This document shows positions 38,548 through 46,767 of a DNA stretch of 64,000 bases, piece by piece; the stretch's first letter is position 1; each line of letters starts with the position of its first letter. The DNA is from Streptomyces fumanus (lineage in GTDB: Bacteria > Actinomycetota > Actinomycetes > Streptomycetales > Streptomycetaceae), in assembly GCF_014655295.1 (NCBI RefSeq), contig NZ_BNBI01000011.1, positions 1 to 64,000 of the forward strand, written 5' to 3'. The notes beneath the pieces were generated by a model. The model was not told where the DNA came from, did no database searches, and saw only the letters and a program-made list of their open reading frames with translations. Made by a program: the position numbers and the translations under genes.

Positions 38548-38598
38548 CGGACGTCGTCCCGGGTCGCGGCGGGTTCCGGGGGAGCGGACGGGGCCTCG

Positions 38599-38611
38599 TA
38601 GGGTGGGGACC
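38599..38611 (+). promoter_or_regulatory. Leaderless-type -10 of mshB
   Basis: TAGGGT (38599-38604), then seven bases, then ATG 38612. Confidence 0.45.
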
Positions 38612-39475
38612 ATGACGGAACAGCCCACCCGGCGTCTGCTGCTGGTGCACGCGCACCCGGACGACGAGTCGATCAACAACGGCGCCACCATGGCCAGATA
38701 CGCGGCCGAGGGCGCCCAGGTGACGCTGGTGACCTGCACCCTGGGCGAACGCGGCGAGGTCATCCCGCCCGGCCTCGCGCACCTCGGCGGGGCCGCCCTC
38801 GGGCAGCACCGCCTGGGCGAGCTGCGGGCCGCGATGAGCGCGCTCGGCGTCGACGACGTACGGCTGCTCGGCGGACCCGGCCGGTTCGCCGACTCCGGGA
38901 TGATGGGCCTGGCCGACAACGACGACCCGGGCTGCTTCTGGCAGGCCGACGTGGACGAGGCCGCCGCCCTGCTGCTCGACGTGATCCGCGAGGTGCGCCC
39001 GCAGGTCCTGGTCACCTACGACCCGGACGGCGGCTACGGCCACCCCGACCACATCCAGGCGCACCGGGTCGCCACCCGCGCCGCCGCACTCGCCGCCGAG
39101 GCCGGCTGCCCCATCGCCCGGACCTACTGGAACCGCCTCCCGCGCCCGGTGGCCGCCGCCGCCTTCGCCCGCCTCGACCAGGACCTGCCCGGCCTGCCCT
39201 TCCCCGAGGCCGCCACCGTGGACGACCTCCCCGGCGTCGTCGACGACGAGCGGATCGCCGTGGAGATCACCGCCGACGGCACCCCGTACGCCGCCGCCAA
39301 GGCCGCCGCGATGCGGGCCCACGCCACCCAGATCGAGGTCGCCGAGCCGTACTTCGCACTCTCCAACCACCTCGCCCAGCCGCTGTTCACCACCGAGTAC
39401 TACGAACTGGTGGGCGCCCCCGCCCCCGCCGCCCGCGCCACCGACCTGTTCGCCGGGATCGAGGAGGCGTCGTGA
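38612..39475 (+). CDS. mshB: Mycothiol biosynthesis deacetylase MshB
   Basis: A 287-residue LmbE/PIG-L zinc deacetylase. It removes the acetyl group from GlcNAc-inositol, the second committed step towards mycothiol, the main actinobacterial thiol. Zinc ligands and base are in HAHPDDE (13-19) and HPDHIQAH (H144, H147). The DDESINNG and GERGEV segments are typical. The ATG at 38612 is used; a GTG nine bases upstream lies within the -10 element. It overlaps the next gene by four bases. Adjacent mshB-membrane-protein pairing agrees with mycobacterial Rv1170-Rv1171. Confidence 0.93.
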   Translation: MTEQPTRRLLLVHAHPDDESINNGATMARYAAEGAQVTLVTCTLGERGEVIPPGLAHLGGAALGQHRLGELRAAMSALGVDDVRLLGGPGRFADSGMMGLADNDDPGCFWQADVDEAAALLLDVIREVRPQVLVTYDPDGGYGHPDHIQAHRVATRAAALAAEAGCPIARTYWNRLPRPVAAAAFARLDQDLPGLPFPEAATVDDLPGVVDDERIAVEITADGTPYAAAKAAAMRAHATQIEVAEPYFALSNHLAQPLFTTEYYELVGAPAPAARATDLFAGIEEAS

Positions 39476-39894
39476 GCGACCGCGGCACCACGCGGCCCCC
39501 GGCGCTCGCCCAGCCGTTCCGGCCGCCCTCCGCCGGCCTGGCCGCCCTGTACCTCGCCCTCCTCGTCCTCGGCGCCGTCACCGGCGTGGCCGGGGCGCTG
39601 GTGCAGCCCGGCTGGTTCCCCGGCGGGCTGCTGCTCGCCCTCGCCGCCGAGGCCGGGCTCTGCCTGGGCGCCGCGCGGGCCGTCGGCCGCCGGGGCGCCG
39701 CCGTCGCGCCCGCCGCGGGCTGGGCCCTCGTCGTGGTGCTGCTCACCACCAGCCGCCCCGAGGGCGACTTCTTCTTCGCCGCGGGAAGCGGCTCGTACCT
39801 CTTCCTGCTGGGCGGCATCGCCGTGGCTGTGATGTGCGCCACCCTCGCGCCGGTGCGGCGGCCGGGTGACGACGCCGTCCGACGTGGCGCGTGA
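39472..39894 (+). CDS. Four-helix membrane protein (DUF6113-like)
   Basis: A 140-residue integral membrane protein with about four helices (near 21-44, 50-68, 77-92 and 104-123). It overlaps the mshB stop by four bases (GTGA), so it is translated with mshB. Function unknown; the coupling hints at the mycothiol pathway or is simply operon packing. No catalytic motif is visible. Confidence 0.8.
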   Translation: MSDRGTTRPPALAQPFRPPSAGLAALYLALLVLGAVTGVAGALVQPGWFPGGLLLALAAEAGLCLGAARAVGRRGAAVAPAAGWALVVVLLTTSRPEGDFFFAAGSGSYLFLLGGIAVAVMCATLAPVRRPGDDAVRRGA

Positions 39895-40050
39895 CGTACC
39901 GCTCCGCCCTGGCGCGGGCGGACGGGACCGAGGAGGGTTTCCTCAGCGGCCGGCGGATAAGCGTCAGAAGTGGCCAGTATGGTGGTGCGCGCCGCCGAGC
40001 CGCCCGCTTTCAGGTGTGACGGGCGGCGGAGCCAACCGGGAGAACCTGCC

Positions 40051-42258
40051 TTGAGTCGTGAAACTGACAGTCCGTCCTCCGGACCCCACGGACGCGGTGG
40101 AGCCGCTTACCCGTCGGGCACCCCGCCCTACGGGACGCCGACGGGCTCCGACACCGGTACGGACGGGGGCCGTTCGGCCACCCGGCCGGAGGACCGCAAG
40201 ACCGAGACGACGCTGACCACCCGGATCCGGATCAACATCCCCGGGTCCCGGCCCATCCCGCCCGTGGTGGTGCGCAAGCCGGTCGGCGAAGGGGAGGGCG
40301 GCACGGGCGACCCGGAGCCCGAGACCCCCGCGCCCGGCGGCGGCACGCCCACGGGCGGCGCCGAGACACCGGCCGAGCCCGCGCCGCCGCCCCGGCCGGC
40401 GGAGGAGAAGCCGACCAGCGACTGGTTCGCGCCGCGCCGGTCCGCCCCGGCCAAGGGCGGCACCTCCGGGGCCGCGAACGGGACGGCCCCGGGCGGGGCT
40501 TCGGGCCCGGCGGGGGCTGCCGGTGCATCTGGTGCGTCTGGTGCGCTTGGTGCTCCCGGTACTCCTGGTGCGCCCGGTACCCCTGGTGCTCCCGGTACCC
40601 CTGGTGTGTCCGGTGCGCCTGGTACGCCCGGTGCGGCCGGGACGCGGTCCGGTGGCGGGCGGCCCGGTGGCGTCGTCGGCTCCATGAACATGCCGGGCGG
40701 CTCCCGGCCCGGCGGCACCAACGGCGCCGGTCTCCCCGGCGCGACCGGCGGACCCGTGGCCCCCGGGCACGGCGGCGGCACCGGCTCCTTCGACGTGACC
40801 GAGGCCCTGTCCGCCGGCCCGCTGGGCGGCAACGGCACCGGCAACGGCACCAGCGGCACCGGCAACGGCACGACCGACACCGGCAACGGCGTCGGCGGCC
40901 CCGAGCCGCGCCACGACGACCTGCCGTACTTCACCGAGCCCGGACCGGCGGCCCCGAACGGCGCGTACGCCGGCCCCCAGGCCCCCACCGGGTCCACCGG
41001 TCCGGCCGGCCCCACCGGCGGCCCGGCCACCGGCACCGGACGGCTGACCCCGCCCCCGAGCGGCGGCCTGAGCGACGACACCGCGATCCTCACCCCGCAG
41101 CAGCAGGTCCCCGAGCCGCCCGGCGGGATCGCCTACGGCACCCCGGACAACGTCTCCGGGAACACCGTCACCAGCGGCATCCCCGTCGTACCGGCCGACC
41201 GGAACACGCCGTTCCAGGCCGGCCCCGCCACCGGCGGCCCGCTCGCCCCGACGCCCCCGAAGCTCCCCGGCCCCGCCACGCCGCCCCCGGCGAGCGCCGC
41301 CAAGCCGGTCAAGCGCAAGGGCCGGAGCAAGCTCCCCCTGCTCGTCGGCGGCCTGGTCCTGGTCGGCGGCCTCGCCTACGGCGCGGGTCTGCTGATGAAC
41401 CACTCCGACGTGCCCAAGGGCACCACCGTGCTCGGCGTCGACATCGGCGGCAGCACCCGGGACGACGCCGTGGAGAAGCTCGACACCGCCTTCGAGGGCC
41501 GGGTCAACAAGCCGCTGAAGCTCTCGGTGGGCGGCGACAGCGTCGCGCTCAAGCCGGACCAGGCGGGGCTCCAGTTCGACACCCAGGCGACCGTCGCGGC
41601 GGCGGCCAGGAGCGACTACAACCCGGTCTCCGTGATCGGCTCCCTCTTCGGCAACCACCGCGTCGTCGACCCGGTCATGCCGGTCGACGAGGAGAAGCTG
41701 CACGCGGCCCTCCAGGACGCCTCCGGCGGCTCCGGCTCGATGACCGAGGGCGGGATCAGGTTCGAGTCCGGCCGGGCGGTGCCCGTGTACCCGAAGGCGG
41801 GCAAGGGCATCGACGTGGCCAGGTCCACCGACGAGGTGGAGGAGGCGTACCGCGGCCAGGTCGAGACCGGCGCGGCCGGCACGGTGAACCTGCCGACCAC
41901 CGCCCGGCAGCCGGAGGTCACCAAGGCCGAGGTCGACCGGATGATGAAGGAGTTCGCCGAACCGGCGATGTCGGCCCCCGTGACCGTGCAGACCGACGCG
42001 GCGCACACGATCCTGATGAGCCCGCAGAAGTCGCTGTGGAAGTTCCTCCGGGTGACGGCCGTCGGCGGCAAGCTGGTCGACAAGCCGGACCTGGACGCCC
42101 TGGAGGAGCTGTACGGGCAGACGTTCGACGGCGTCACCATCGCCCGCGCCAACGGCGAGAAGACCCCCGTCACCCCCCAGGACGTCTACGGCGCCCTGCG
42201 CCAGGCCCTGACCAGCACCACGAACCGGGTCGCGACCATCGACACCGACCCGAGCTGA
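40051..42258 (+). CDS. Anchored peptidoglycan-binding protein with collagen-like linker
   Basis: A 735-residue protein. Residues 1-425 are a long Pro/Gly/Thr-rich cytoplasmic or linker region with 16 Gly-X-Y triplets at about 149-196. One membrane helix follows (about 429-452, LPLLVGGLVLVGGLAYGAGLL). The extracellular part (about 455-730) begins VPKGTTVLGVDIGGSTRDDAVEKL, the start of the PG_binding_4/YoaR-VanW N-terminal domain, and contains a second related unit. It probably contacts the cell wall. TTG 40051 is used because GGGAG lies eight bases upstream and the conserved-looking N-terminus SRETDSPSSGP starts there; ATG 39970 has no ribosome site. Confidence 0.8.
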   Translation: MSRETDSPSSGPHGRGGAAYPSGTPPYGTPTGSDTGTDGGRSATRPEDRKTETTLTTRIRINIPGSRPIPPVVVRKPVGEGEGGTGDPEPETPAPGGGTPTGGAETPAEPAPPPRPAEEKPTSDWFAPRRSAPAKGGTSGAANGTAPGGASGPAGAAGASGASGALGAPGTPGAPGTPGAPGTPGVSGAPGTPGAAGTRSGGGRPGGVVGSMNMPGGSRPGGTNGAGLPGATGGPVAPGHGGGTGSFDVTEALSAGPLGGNGTGNGTSGTGNGTTDTGNGVGGPEPRHDDLPYFTEPGPAAPNGAYAGPQAPTGSTGPAGPTGGPATGTGRLTPPPSGGLSDDTAILTPQQQVPEPPGGIAYGTPDNVSGNTVTSGIPVVPADRNTPFQAGPATGGPLAPTPPKLPGPATPPPASAAKPVKRKGRSKLPLLVGGLVLVGGLAYGAGLLMNHSDVPKGTTVLGVDIGGSTRDDAVEKLDTAFEGRVNKPLKLSVGGDSVALKPDQAGLQFDTQATVAAAARSDYNPVSVIGSLFGNHRVVDPVMPVDEEKLHAALQDASGGSGSMTEGGIRFESGRAVPVYPKAGKGIDVARSTDEVEEAYRGQVETGAAGTVNLPTTARQPEVTKAEVDRMMKEFAEPAMSAPVTVQTDAAHTILMSPQKSLWKFLRVTAVGGKLVDKPDLDALEELYGQTFDGVTIARANGEKTPVTPQDVYGALRQALTSTTNRVATIDTDPS
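40495..40638 (+). repeat. Gly-X-Y (collagen-like) coding repeat
   Basis: Sixteen uninterrupted Gly-X-Y triplets, mostly GAP and GTP, encoded by repeats such as GGTGCTCCCGGTACCCCT. Codons GGT, TCT, CTT, ACT and CCT are frequent here, unlike the G/C-ending codons on either side. Confidence 0.85.
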
Positions 42259-42269
42259 CCCACCACCGG

Positions 42270-42314
42270 CCGGCCCCCTGAAGGCGTCCCCGCACGGGAC
42301 CCTCCAGGGGCCGG
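42270..42314. terminator. Hairpin between convergent genes
   Basis: CCGGCCCCCTG (42270-42280) pairs with CAGGGGCCGG (42305-42314) with one bulged C and a long 24-base loop that is itself structured. It sits just after the stop at 42258. Confidence 0.5.
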
Positions 42315-42360
42315 GCGCCCGCCCACCCGGCCGCCCCTGTCAGTTCGCCGGCGCCCGCGG

Positions 42361-43215
42361 TCAGTTCAGCAGCGCCCGCGCCGCGAACGCCTCCCGGCGC
42401 ACCCGCTCCGCCGCCGCCGCGTCCACCGCCGACACCACCTCCGCGTACGCCTCCAGTTCCACCGCGCCCGCGACGAAGTCGCCCCGCTGCACCAGCAGCC
42501 GCGCCCGCTCGTACCGCAGCCTCGCCGGATGCGACGGCAGCAGCAGCGACAGCTCCAGCGCCCACAGCGCCACGTCCGACCGCTCCGGCCGCGCCGCCGC
42601 CCAGGCCCGGACGTTGTTGAGCATCCGCAGCACCACGTCCAGCGGATCGGCCGGCGCCGGCAGGGGCGCGTCCAGCGGCGCCCCCGTGGCCCCCGCCACC
42701 AGCAGCTCCGCGTCCGCCCCGGTCAGCACCCGCCCCCCGTCGAACGGGTCCACCAGCACCCGTTCGGCGGCACCGGACCCGAACCCGACCACGAAGTGCC
42801 CCGGCAGCGCCACCCCGTACACCGGGCCCCCGGCCCGCCGGGCCACCTCCATCCACACCACCGACAGCAGGATCGGCAGGCCGCGCCGCCGCGCCAGCAC
42901 CCGGTGCAGCAGCGACGACTCCAGTCGCCGGTAGTCCGCGGCGGTGCCGTGGAACCCGGCCCGGTCGCCGAGCACCTCCCGCAGCGCCACCGCCCAGTCC
43001 CGCGCCCCGCCCGGCCGGTACGGCACCTGCCCGGCGAGCCGGTCCAGTTCGGCCTGCGCCGCGTCGATGCCCGCGTCGTCCAGGCTCCCGTCCGCCGCCG
43101 CGCCCATCAGCAGGCACAGCGCGGCCAGATCGGGCCGCCCGGAGCGGGCCTCCTCGGCGAACCGGCGCCGCACCTCGGCGGCGCGCCCGGGCGGCGGGGG
43201 ACAGGGGGAACACAT
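42361..43215 (-). CDS. SirB1/transglutaminase-like protein
   Basis: A 284-residue soluble protein of the SirB1 family (transglutaminase-fold, tetratricopeptide-like C-terminus). Characteristic segments: RRLESSLLHRVLARRRGLPILLSVVWMEVARR, then VYGVALPGHFVVGF and VDPFDGGRVL, and a C-terminal helical repeat region (ALWALELSLLLPSHPARLRYERARLL). No clear catalytic Cys of transglutaminases is seen in the usual place, so it may be a binding protein. It starts 31 bases after the GNAT gene on the same strand, probably co-transcribed. Confidence 0.82.
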   Translation of the reverse strand: MCSPCPPPPGRAAEVRRRFAEEARSGRPDLAALCLLMGAAADGSLDDAGIDAAQAELDRLAGQVPYRPGGARDWAVALREVLGDRAGFHGTAADYRRLESSLLHRVLARRRGLPILLSVVWMEVARRAGGPVYGVALPGHFVVGFGSGAAERVLVDPFDGGRVLTGADAELLVAGATGAPLDAPLPAPADPLDVVLRMLNNVRAWAAARPERSDVALWALELSLLLPSHPARLRYERARLLVQRGDFVAGAVELEAYAEVVSAVDAAAAERVRREAFAARALLN

Positions 43216-43246
43216 GGCTCGGTCGGGCCCTCTCGACGACGATCGG

Positions 43247-44257
43247 TCACCGGTCCGCTGGGGCGGCGTCCGGTGCGCGGTAGTGGTGGTAGGCGTGGTG
43301 CGCGGCGAAGCCCAGCCCGGTGTACAGGCCGCGCGCCCCGGTGTTGTCCGTCTCGACCTGGAGCCAGGCCGCCGAGGCGCCCTCGTCCAGGGCCCGGCGG
43401 GCCAGCGCGGCCATGACGGCGGTCGCCAGCCCGGCGCGCCGCCGCTCGGGCGCCACCTCGACGGCCGCGAACCCGGCCCACCGCCCGTCCACGACACACC
43501 GCCCGATCGCGTCGGGCACCCCCGCCGCGCCGGGCACGCTCGCGAACCACACCGACGGCCCGGAGCCCAGGACCCGCAGGGCCGCCTCGCCGACCCCCTT
43601 GCGCTGGTAGCGCGCCAGCCACCCCGCGTCCGCCGTCCGGGACAGGACGACCCCGGCCGGCCCGTCCCGGTCCGCGACCGGCGCCAGTGCGCCGGTCCAC
43701 AGCTCGGCGCTCACCTCACGCGTCCAGCCCCGCCGCTCCAGCTCCGCGCAGAGCGCCTCCTGTGTGCCCTCCGCGCCGGTGGCGGTCTGCAGGTACGCGG
43801 GCAGCCCGCGCTCGCCGTACCAGCGGCGTACGGCGGTCAGCGCGGCGTCGAGCGGCAGGCCCGGATCGCCGAGCGGCAGCACCGAGTTGGCCCGCCGGGT
43901 GAACCCGGCGGCCGCCCGCAGCTCCCACTCGCCGAGCCGCTCGCTCTCCACCGGCCGCCAGCCCCGCGCGGCGACCCGCGCGAGTTCCCCGTACGAGGCG
44001 GCCGGGCCCCGCCGACGGGCCGGCGCGGCCGGCACCACCTTGCCCGCGACCAGCGCGGACGCCGCGATCCGTACCGTCTCGCCGTCCTTGCGTGTGATCA
44101 GCAGCACACCGTCGTCCCAGGATGTGAGAACGCCGACCGTGTCGGTGAACTTCCGGCCCGGCGCGTCCGACGCGGCCAACCGCCGTACCGACACCCGTTT
44201 GCCCACGTCAGCCGCGCTGATACGGACTTCGAGACGGCCGGCGGCAGAGATTTCCAC
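43247..44257 (-). CDS. GNAT-family N-acetyltransferase with N-terminal barrel
   Basis: A 336-residue protein. Residues about 1-75 (LEVRISAADVGKRVSVRRL...VLLITRKDGETVRI) look like a small SH3-like barrel. Residues about 195-325 are a GNAT domain: the acetyl-CoA loop is VEVAPERRRAGLATAVMAAL (R/Q-x-x-G-x-A), followed by ASAAWLQVETDNTGARGLYTGLGF. Acceptor unknown. GTG 44257 with AGGAGG 13 bases upstream. Divergent from the ferredoxin gene. Confidence 0.85.
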   Translation of the reverse strand: MEISAAGRLEVRISAADVGKRVSVRRLAASDAPGRKFTDTVGVLTSWDDGVLLITRKDGETVRIAASALVAGKVVPAAPARRRGPAASYGELARVAARGWRPVESERLGEWELRAAAGFTRRANSVLPLGDPGLPLDAALTAVRRWYGERGLPAYLQTATGAEGTQEALCAELERRGWTREVSAELWTGALAPVADRDGPAGVVLSRTADAGWLARYQRKGVGEAALRVLGSGPSVWFASVPGAAGVPDAIGRCVVDGRWAGFAAVEVAPERRRAGLATAVMAALARRALDEGASAAWLQVETDNTGARGLYTGLGFAAHHAYHHYRAPDAAPADR

Positions 44258-44277
44258 AGGTCTGTCCACCCCTCCTG

Positions 44278-44306
44278 TTCGGATCGTGCCCAGGAACGGA
44301 GATACT
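44278..44306 (+). promoter_or_regulatory. Likely ferredoxin promoter
   Basis: TTCGGA (44278-44283) and GATACT (44301-44306) are 17 bases apart, about 90 bases before the ferredoxin start. Confidence 0.45.
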
Positions 44307-44398
44307 AGGTGCGGGCATCGACGACGCCGCGCTCCCGCGCGCCAGGCGGCGGAGCCTGAGGAGGCCCGCCAGCGCCCGTATCGAGGAGGAACGACAGC

Positions 44399-44719
44399 GT
44401 GACCTACGTCATCGCGCAGCCTTGTGTCGACGTCAAGGACAAGGCGTGCATCGAGGAGTGTCCGGTCGACTGCATCTACGAGGGCCAGCGGTCCTTGTAC
44501 ATCCACCCGGACGAATGCGTCGACTGTGGTGCCTGTGAGCCGGTCTGCCCGGTCGAGGCGATCTTCTACGAGGACGACACTCCGGAGGAGTGGAAGGACT
44601 ACTACAAGGCGAACGTCGAGTTCTTCGACGAGCTCGGCTCGCCCGGTGGTGCCAGCAAGCTGGGGCTGATCGAGCGCGACCACCCCTTCGTCGCGGCCCT
44701 GCCGCCGCAGAACCAGTAA
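44399..44719 (+). CDS. fdxA: 7Fe ferredoxin (3Fe-4S/4Fe-4S)
   Basis: A 106-residue electron carrier of the actinobacterial FdxA/FdxC type. Cluster ligands: C9, C17, C21 and C25 in PCVDVKDKACIEECPVDC, and CVDCGACEPVCPVEAI. Spacing with the longer first motif indicates one [3Fe-4S] and one [4Fe-4S] cluster. The acidic C-terminal half (EDDTPEEWKDYYKANVEFFDEL) is typical. GTG start with GAGGAGGA upstream. The dapC gene follows after 107 bases, the same pairing as Rv1177-Rv1178. Confidence 0.95.
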   Translation: MTYVIAQPCVDVKDKACIEECPVDCIYEGQRSLYIHPDECVDCGACEPVCPVEAIFYEDDTPEEWKDYYKANVEFFDELGSPGGASKLGLIERDHPFVAALPPQNQ

Positions 44720-44826
44720 GAGCGGTCCGCACCCGCGCCGCCTCGGTCCCGCCCGGCCCGGTCGTCCCCGACCGGTGCCGGCCGGGACCGAGGCGTTTGC
44801 CGTACCGAGGAAAGTGAGCCAGAACC

Positions 44827-45918
44827 GTGTCCGCAGTCACCGACCGCCTCCCCACCTTCCCCTGGGACAGGCTGACGCCCTACAAGGCGACCGCCGCGGC
44901 CCACCCGGACGGCATCGTCGACCTCTCCGTCGGCACCCCGGTCGACCCGGTCCCCGAGCTGATCCAGAAGGCCCTGATCGACGCGGCGGACTCCCCGGGC
45001 TACCCGACGGTGTGGGGCACCCCGGCACTGCGCGACGCGATCACCGGCTGGGTCGGGCGCCGCCTCGGCGCCCGGGACGTCACCCACCGGCACGTCCTGC
45101 CGATCGTCGGCTCCAAGGAACTCGTCGCCTGGCTGCCGACCCAGTTGGGCCTCGGCCCCGGCGACCGGGTGGCCTTCCCGCGGCTGGCCTACCCGACGTA
45201 CGAGGTCGGCGCCCGGCTGGCGCGCGCCGAGTACGTGGCGTACGACGACCCGACCGAGCTGGACCCGGCCGGGCTGAAGCTGCTCTGGCTCAACTCCCCG
45301 TCCAACCCCACCGGCAAGGTGCTCTCCCCGGCCGAGCTGACCCGGATCGTCGCCTGGGCCCGCGAGCACGGCGTGCTGGTCTGCTCCGACGAGTGCTACC
45401 TGGAGCTGGGCTGGGAGGCCGACCCGGTCTCGGTCCTGCACCCGGACGTCAACGGCGGCTCCTACGACGGCCTGGTCGCCGTCCACTCCCTGTCCAAGCG
45501 GTCCAACCTCGCGGGCTACCGCGCGGCCTTCCTCGCCGGTGACCCGGCGGTCCTCGGCCCGCTGCTGGAGATCCGCAAGCACGGCGGCATGATGACCTCG
45601 GCGCCCACCCAGGCGGCCGTGGTGGCGGCCCTCGGCGACGACGAGCACGTGCGCGTGCAGCGCGAGCGGTACGCGGCCCGCCGCACCGCGCTGCGCGAGG
45701 CCCTGCTGCGGCACGGCTTCCGCATCGAGCACAGCGAGGCCAGCCTGTACCTGTGGGCCACCCGCGGGGAGTCCTGCTGGGACACCGTCGCCCACCTCGC
45801 CGACCTGGGCATCCTGGTGGCCCCCGGCGATTTCTACGGCCCGGCGGGCGCCCGGCACGTCCGGGTGGCCTTCACGGCGACGGACGAACGCGTGGCGGCG
45901 GCGGCCGCCCGCCTCTGA
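44827..45918 (+). CDS. dapC: Succinyldiaminopimelate transaminase DapC
   Basis: A 363-residue PLP aminotransferase, fold type I. It forms N-succinyl-L,L-diaminopimelate in the lysine/DAP branch that also feeds peptidoglycan. The PLP lysine is K224 in SLSKRSNLAGYR; LNSPSNPTGKVL and DECYLELGWE are cofactor-binding segments; HVRVAFTATDERV contains the carboxylate-binding Arg. Full length. dapE lies 2 kb downstream, supporting this assignment over a generic aminotransferase. GTG start after GAAAGTGAG. Confidence 0.9.
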   Translation: MSAVTDRLPTFPWDRLTPYKATAAAHPDGIVDLSVGTPVDPVPELIQKALIDAADSPGYPTVWGTPALRDAITGWVGRRLGARDVTHRHVLPIVGSKELVAWLPTQLGLGPGDRVAFPRLAYPTYEVGARLARAEYVAYDDPTELDPAGLKLLWLNSPSNPTGKVLSPAELTRIVAWAREHGVLVCSDECYLELGWEADPVSVLHPDVNGGSYDGLVAVHSLSKRSNLAGYRAAFLAGDPAVLGPLLEIRKHGGMMTSAPTQAAVVAALGDDEHVRVQRERYAARRTALREALLRHGFRIEHSEASLYLWATRGESCWDTVAHLADLGILVAPGDFYGPAGARHVRVAFTATDERVAAAAARL

Positions 45919-45951
45919 CCCGCCGCCCCGGCGACCGGGAGACGACACAGC

Positions 45952-45988
45952 GGCGGCGGGGCCCAGGGAGAGCCTGGACCCCGCCGCC
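45952..45988. terminator. Bidirectional terminator after dapC
   Basis: GGCGGCGGGGCCCAGG (45952-45967) pairs with CCTGGACCCCGCCGCC (45973-45988) with one mismatch and a 5-base loop, between two convergent genes. Confidence 0.8.
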
Positions 45989-46004
45989 GTGACCGGACGA
46001 CCCG

Positions 46005-46454
46005 TCAGCCGCCGAGCGGCAGCCCCTGCACGGGCAGCGTCTTCGCGGCCGGCAGCCCCTTGCTGACGGCGTCCGTCGGCAGCCCGCTCTTGGTGGCGGT
46101 CTTCGCGGTGTCCCCGACGATGTCCCCGGCGGAGCCCGCCGCGTCCCCCGCCGCCTTCTGCGCGGCCGGCGTCGTCTGCTTCACGACCGACCCGCCGGTC
46201 TTGCCCGCGGCCGGCACCGCCTTCTTCACGGCGTTGCCACCGGTCTCGCCCGCGGTCTTGGTCACGCTCTGCGCGGCCGAGTCCACGGTGCCGCCGACGT
46301 TGGCACCGTCCAGGGCGGTCAGTCCGGCCAGGTTCGGGGTGGCCGGCAGCTCCGGGGCCGCGCTGGCGGAGCCGGCCGCACCGACCCCGGCGGCCGCTCC
46401 CGCAGCGACGAGCAGCGCGGCACGGGCGATCCGGCGGGTCAGGGGGAGGGACAT
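46005..46454 (-). CDS. Secreted Ala/Gly/Lys-rich helical protein, unknown
   Basis: A 149-residue exported protein. Signal peptide about 1-32 ending ASA-AP (TRRIARAALLVAAGAAAGVGAAGSA region), no lipobox. The mature part is low complexity with degenerate repeats (TKTAGETGGNAVKKAVPAAG, TGGSVVKQTTPAAQKAAGD), no Cys, likely helical and surface-exposed. AAGGAG lies five bases before the ATG, and a good promoter lies about 130 bases upstream. No function can be assigned. Confidence 0.75.
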   Translation of the reverse strand: MSLPLTRRIARAALLVAAGAAAGVGAAGSASAAPELPATPNLAGLTALDGANVGGTVDSAAQSVTKTAGETGGNAVKKAVPAAGKTGGSVVKQTTPAAQKAAGDAAGSAGDIVGDTAKTATKSGLPTDAVSKGLPAAKTLPVQGLPLGG

Positions 46455-46587
46455 GATGCTCCTTCGACGGGAAGTCAACGTTGAGAGGTCCTGCCGTGCT
46501 CGACCGGCCCGGCTCGGACGCAGTGACTACCGCTCGAAGGCCCCGAAGGTTGCGGCGCGGCAAGGTAAAGAGTTGGCAATGCGTCGC

Positions 46588-46615
46588 ATTATCGGGTGCC
46601 CGGAAAAACGGGCAA
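46588..46615 (-). promoter_or_regulatory. Good promoter for the secreted-protein gene, with palindrome in the spacer
   Basis: On the minus strand TTGCCC (46615-46610) and GATAAT (46593-46588) are 16 bases apart. TGCCCG and CGGGCA face each other across the -35/spacer. The gap 46455-46767 holds nothing else that is clear. Confidence 0.6.
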
Positions 46616-46767
46616 ACGGGCGCCGGCCGGAAACCCCGCCGAATCCTTACGGCCCGTTGTTCCCAAGGAAATCGGCGGATGCGCGGGCGACGGCACGCAC
46701 CGCGGCCCGGCCCGCCGCCCGCCCGCCGCGCGGGTCATCCGGGAGAGTGGGGCGTCGTACGGGCGAG

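Noticed and set aside
42361..43215. SirB1-like protein as an active transglutaminase
   Set aside because: The expected catalytic Cys-His-Asp arrangement could not be found.
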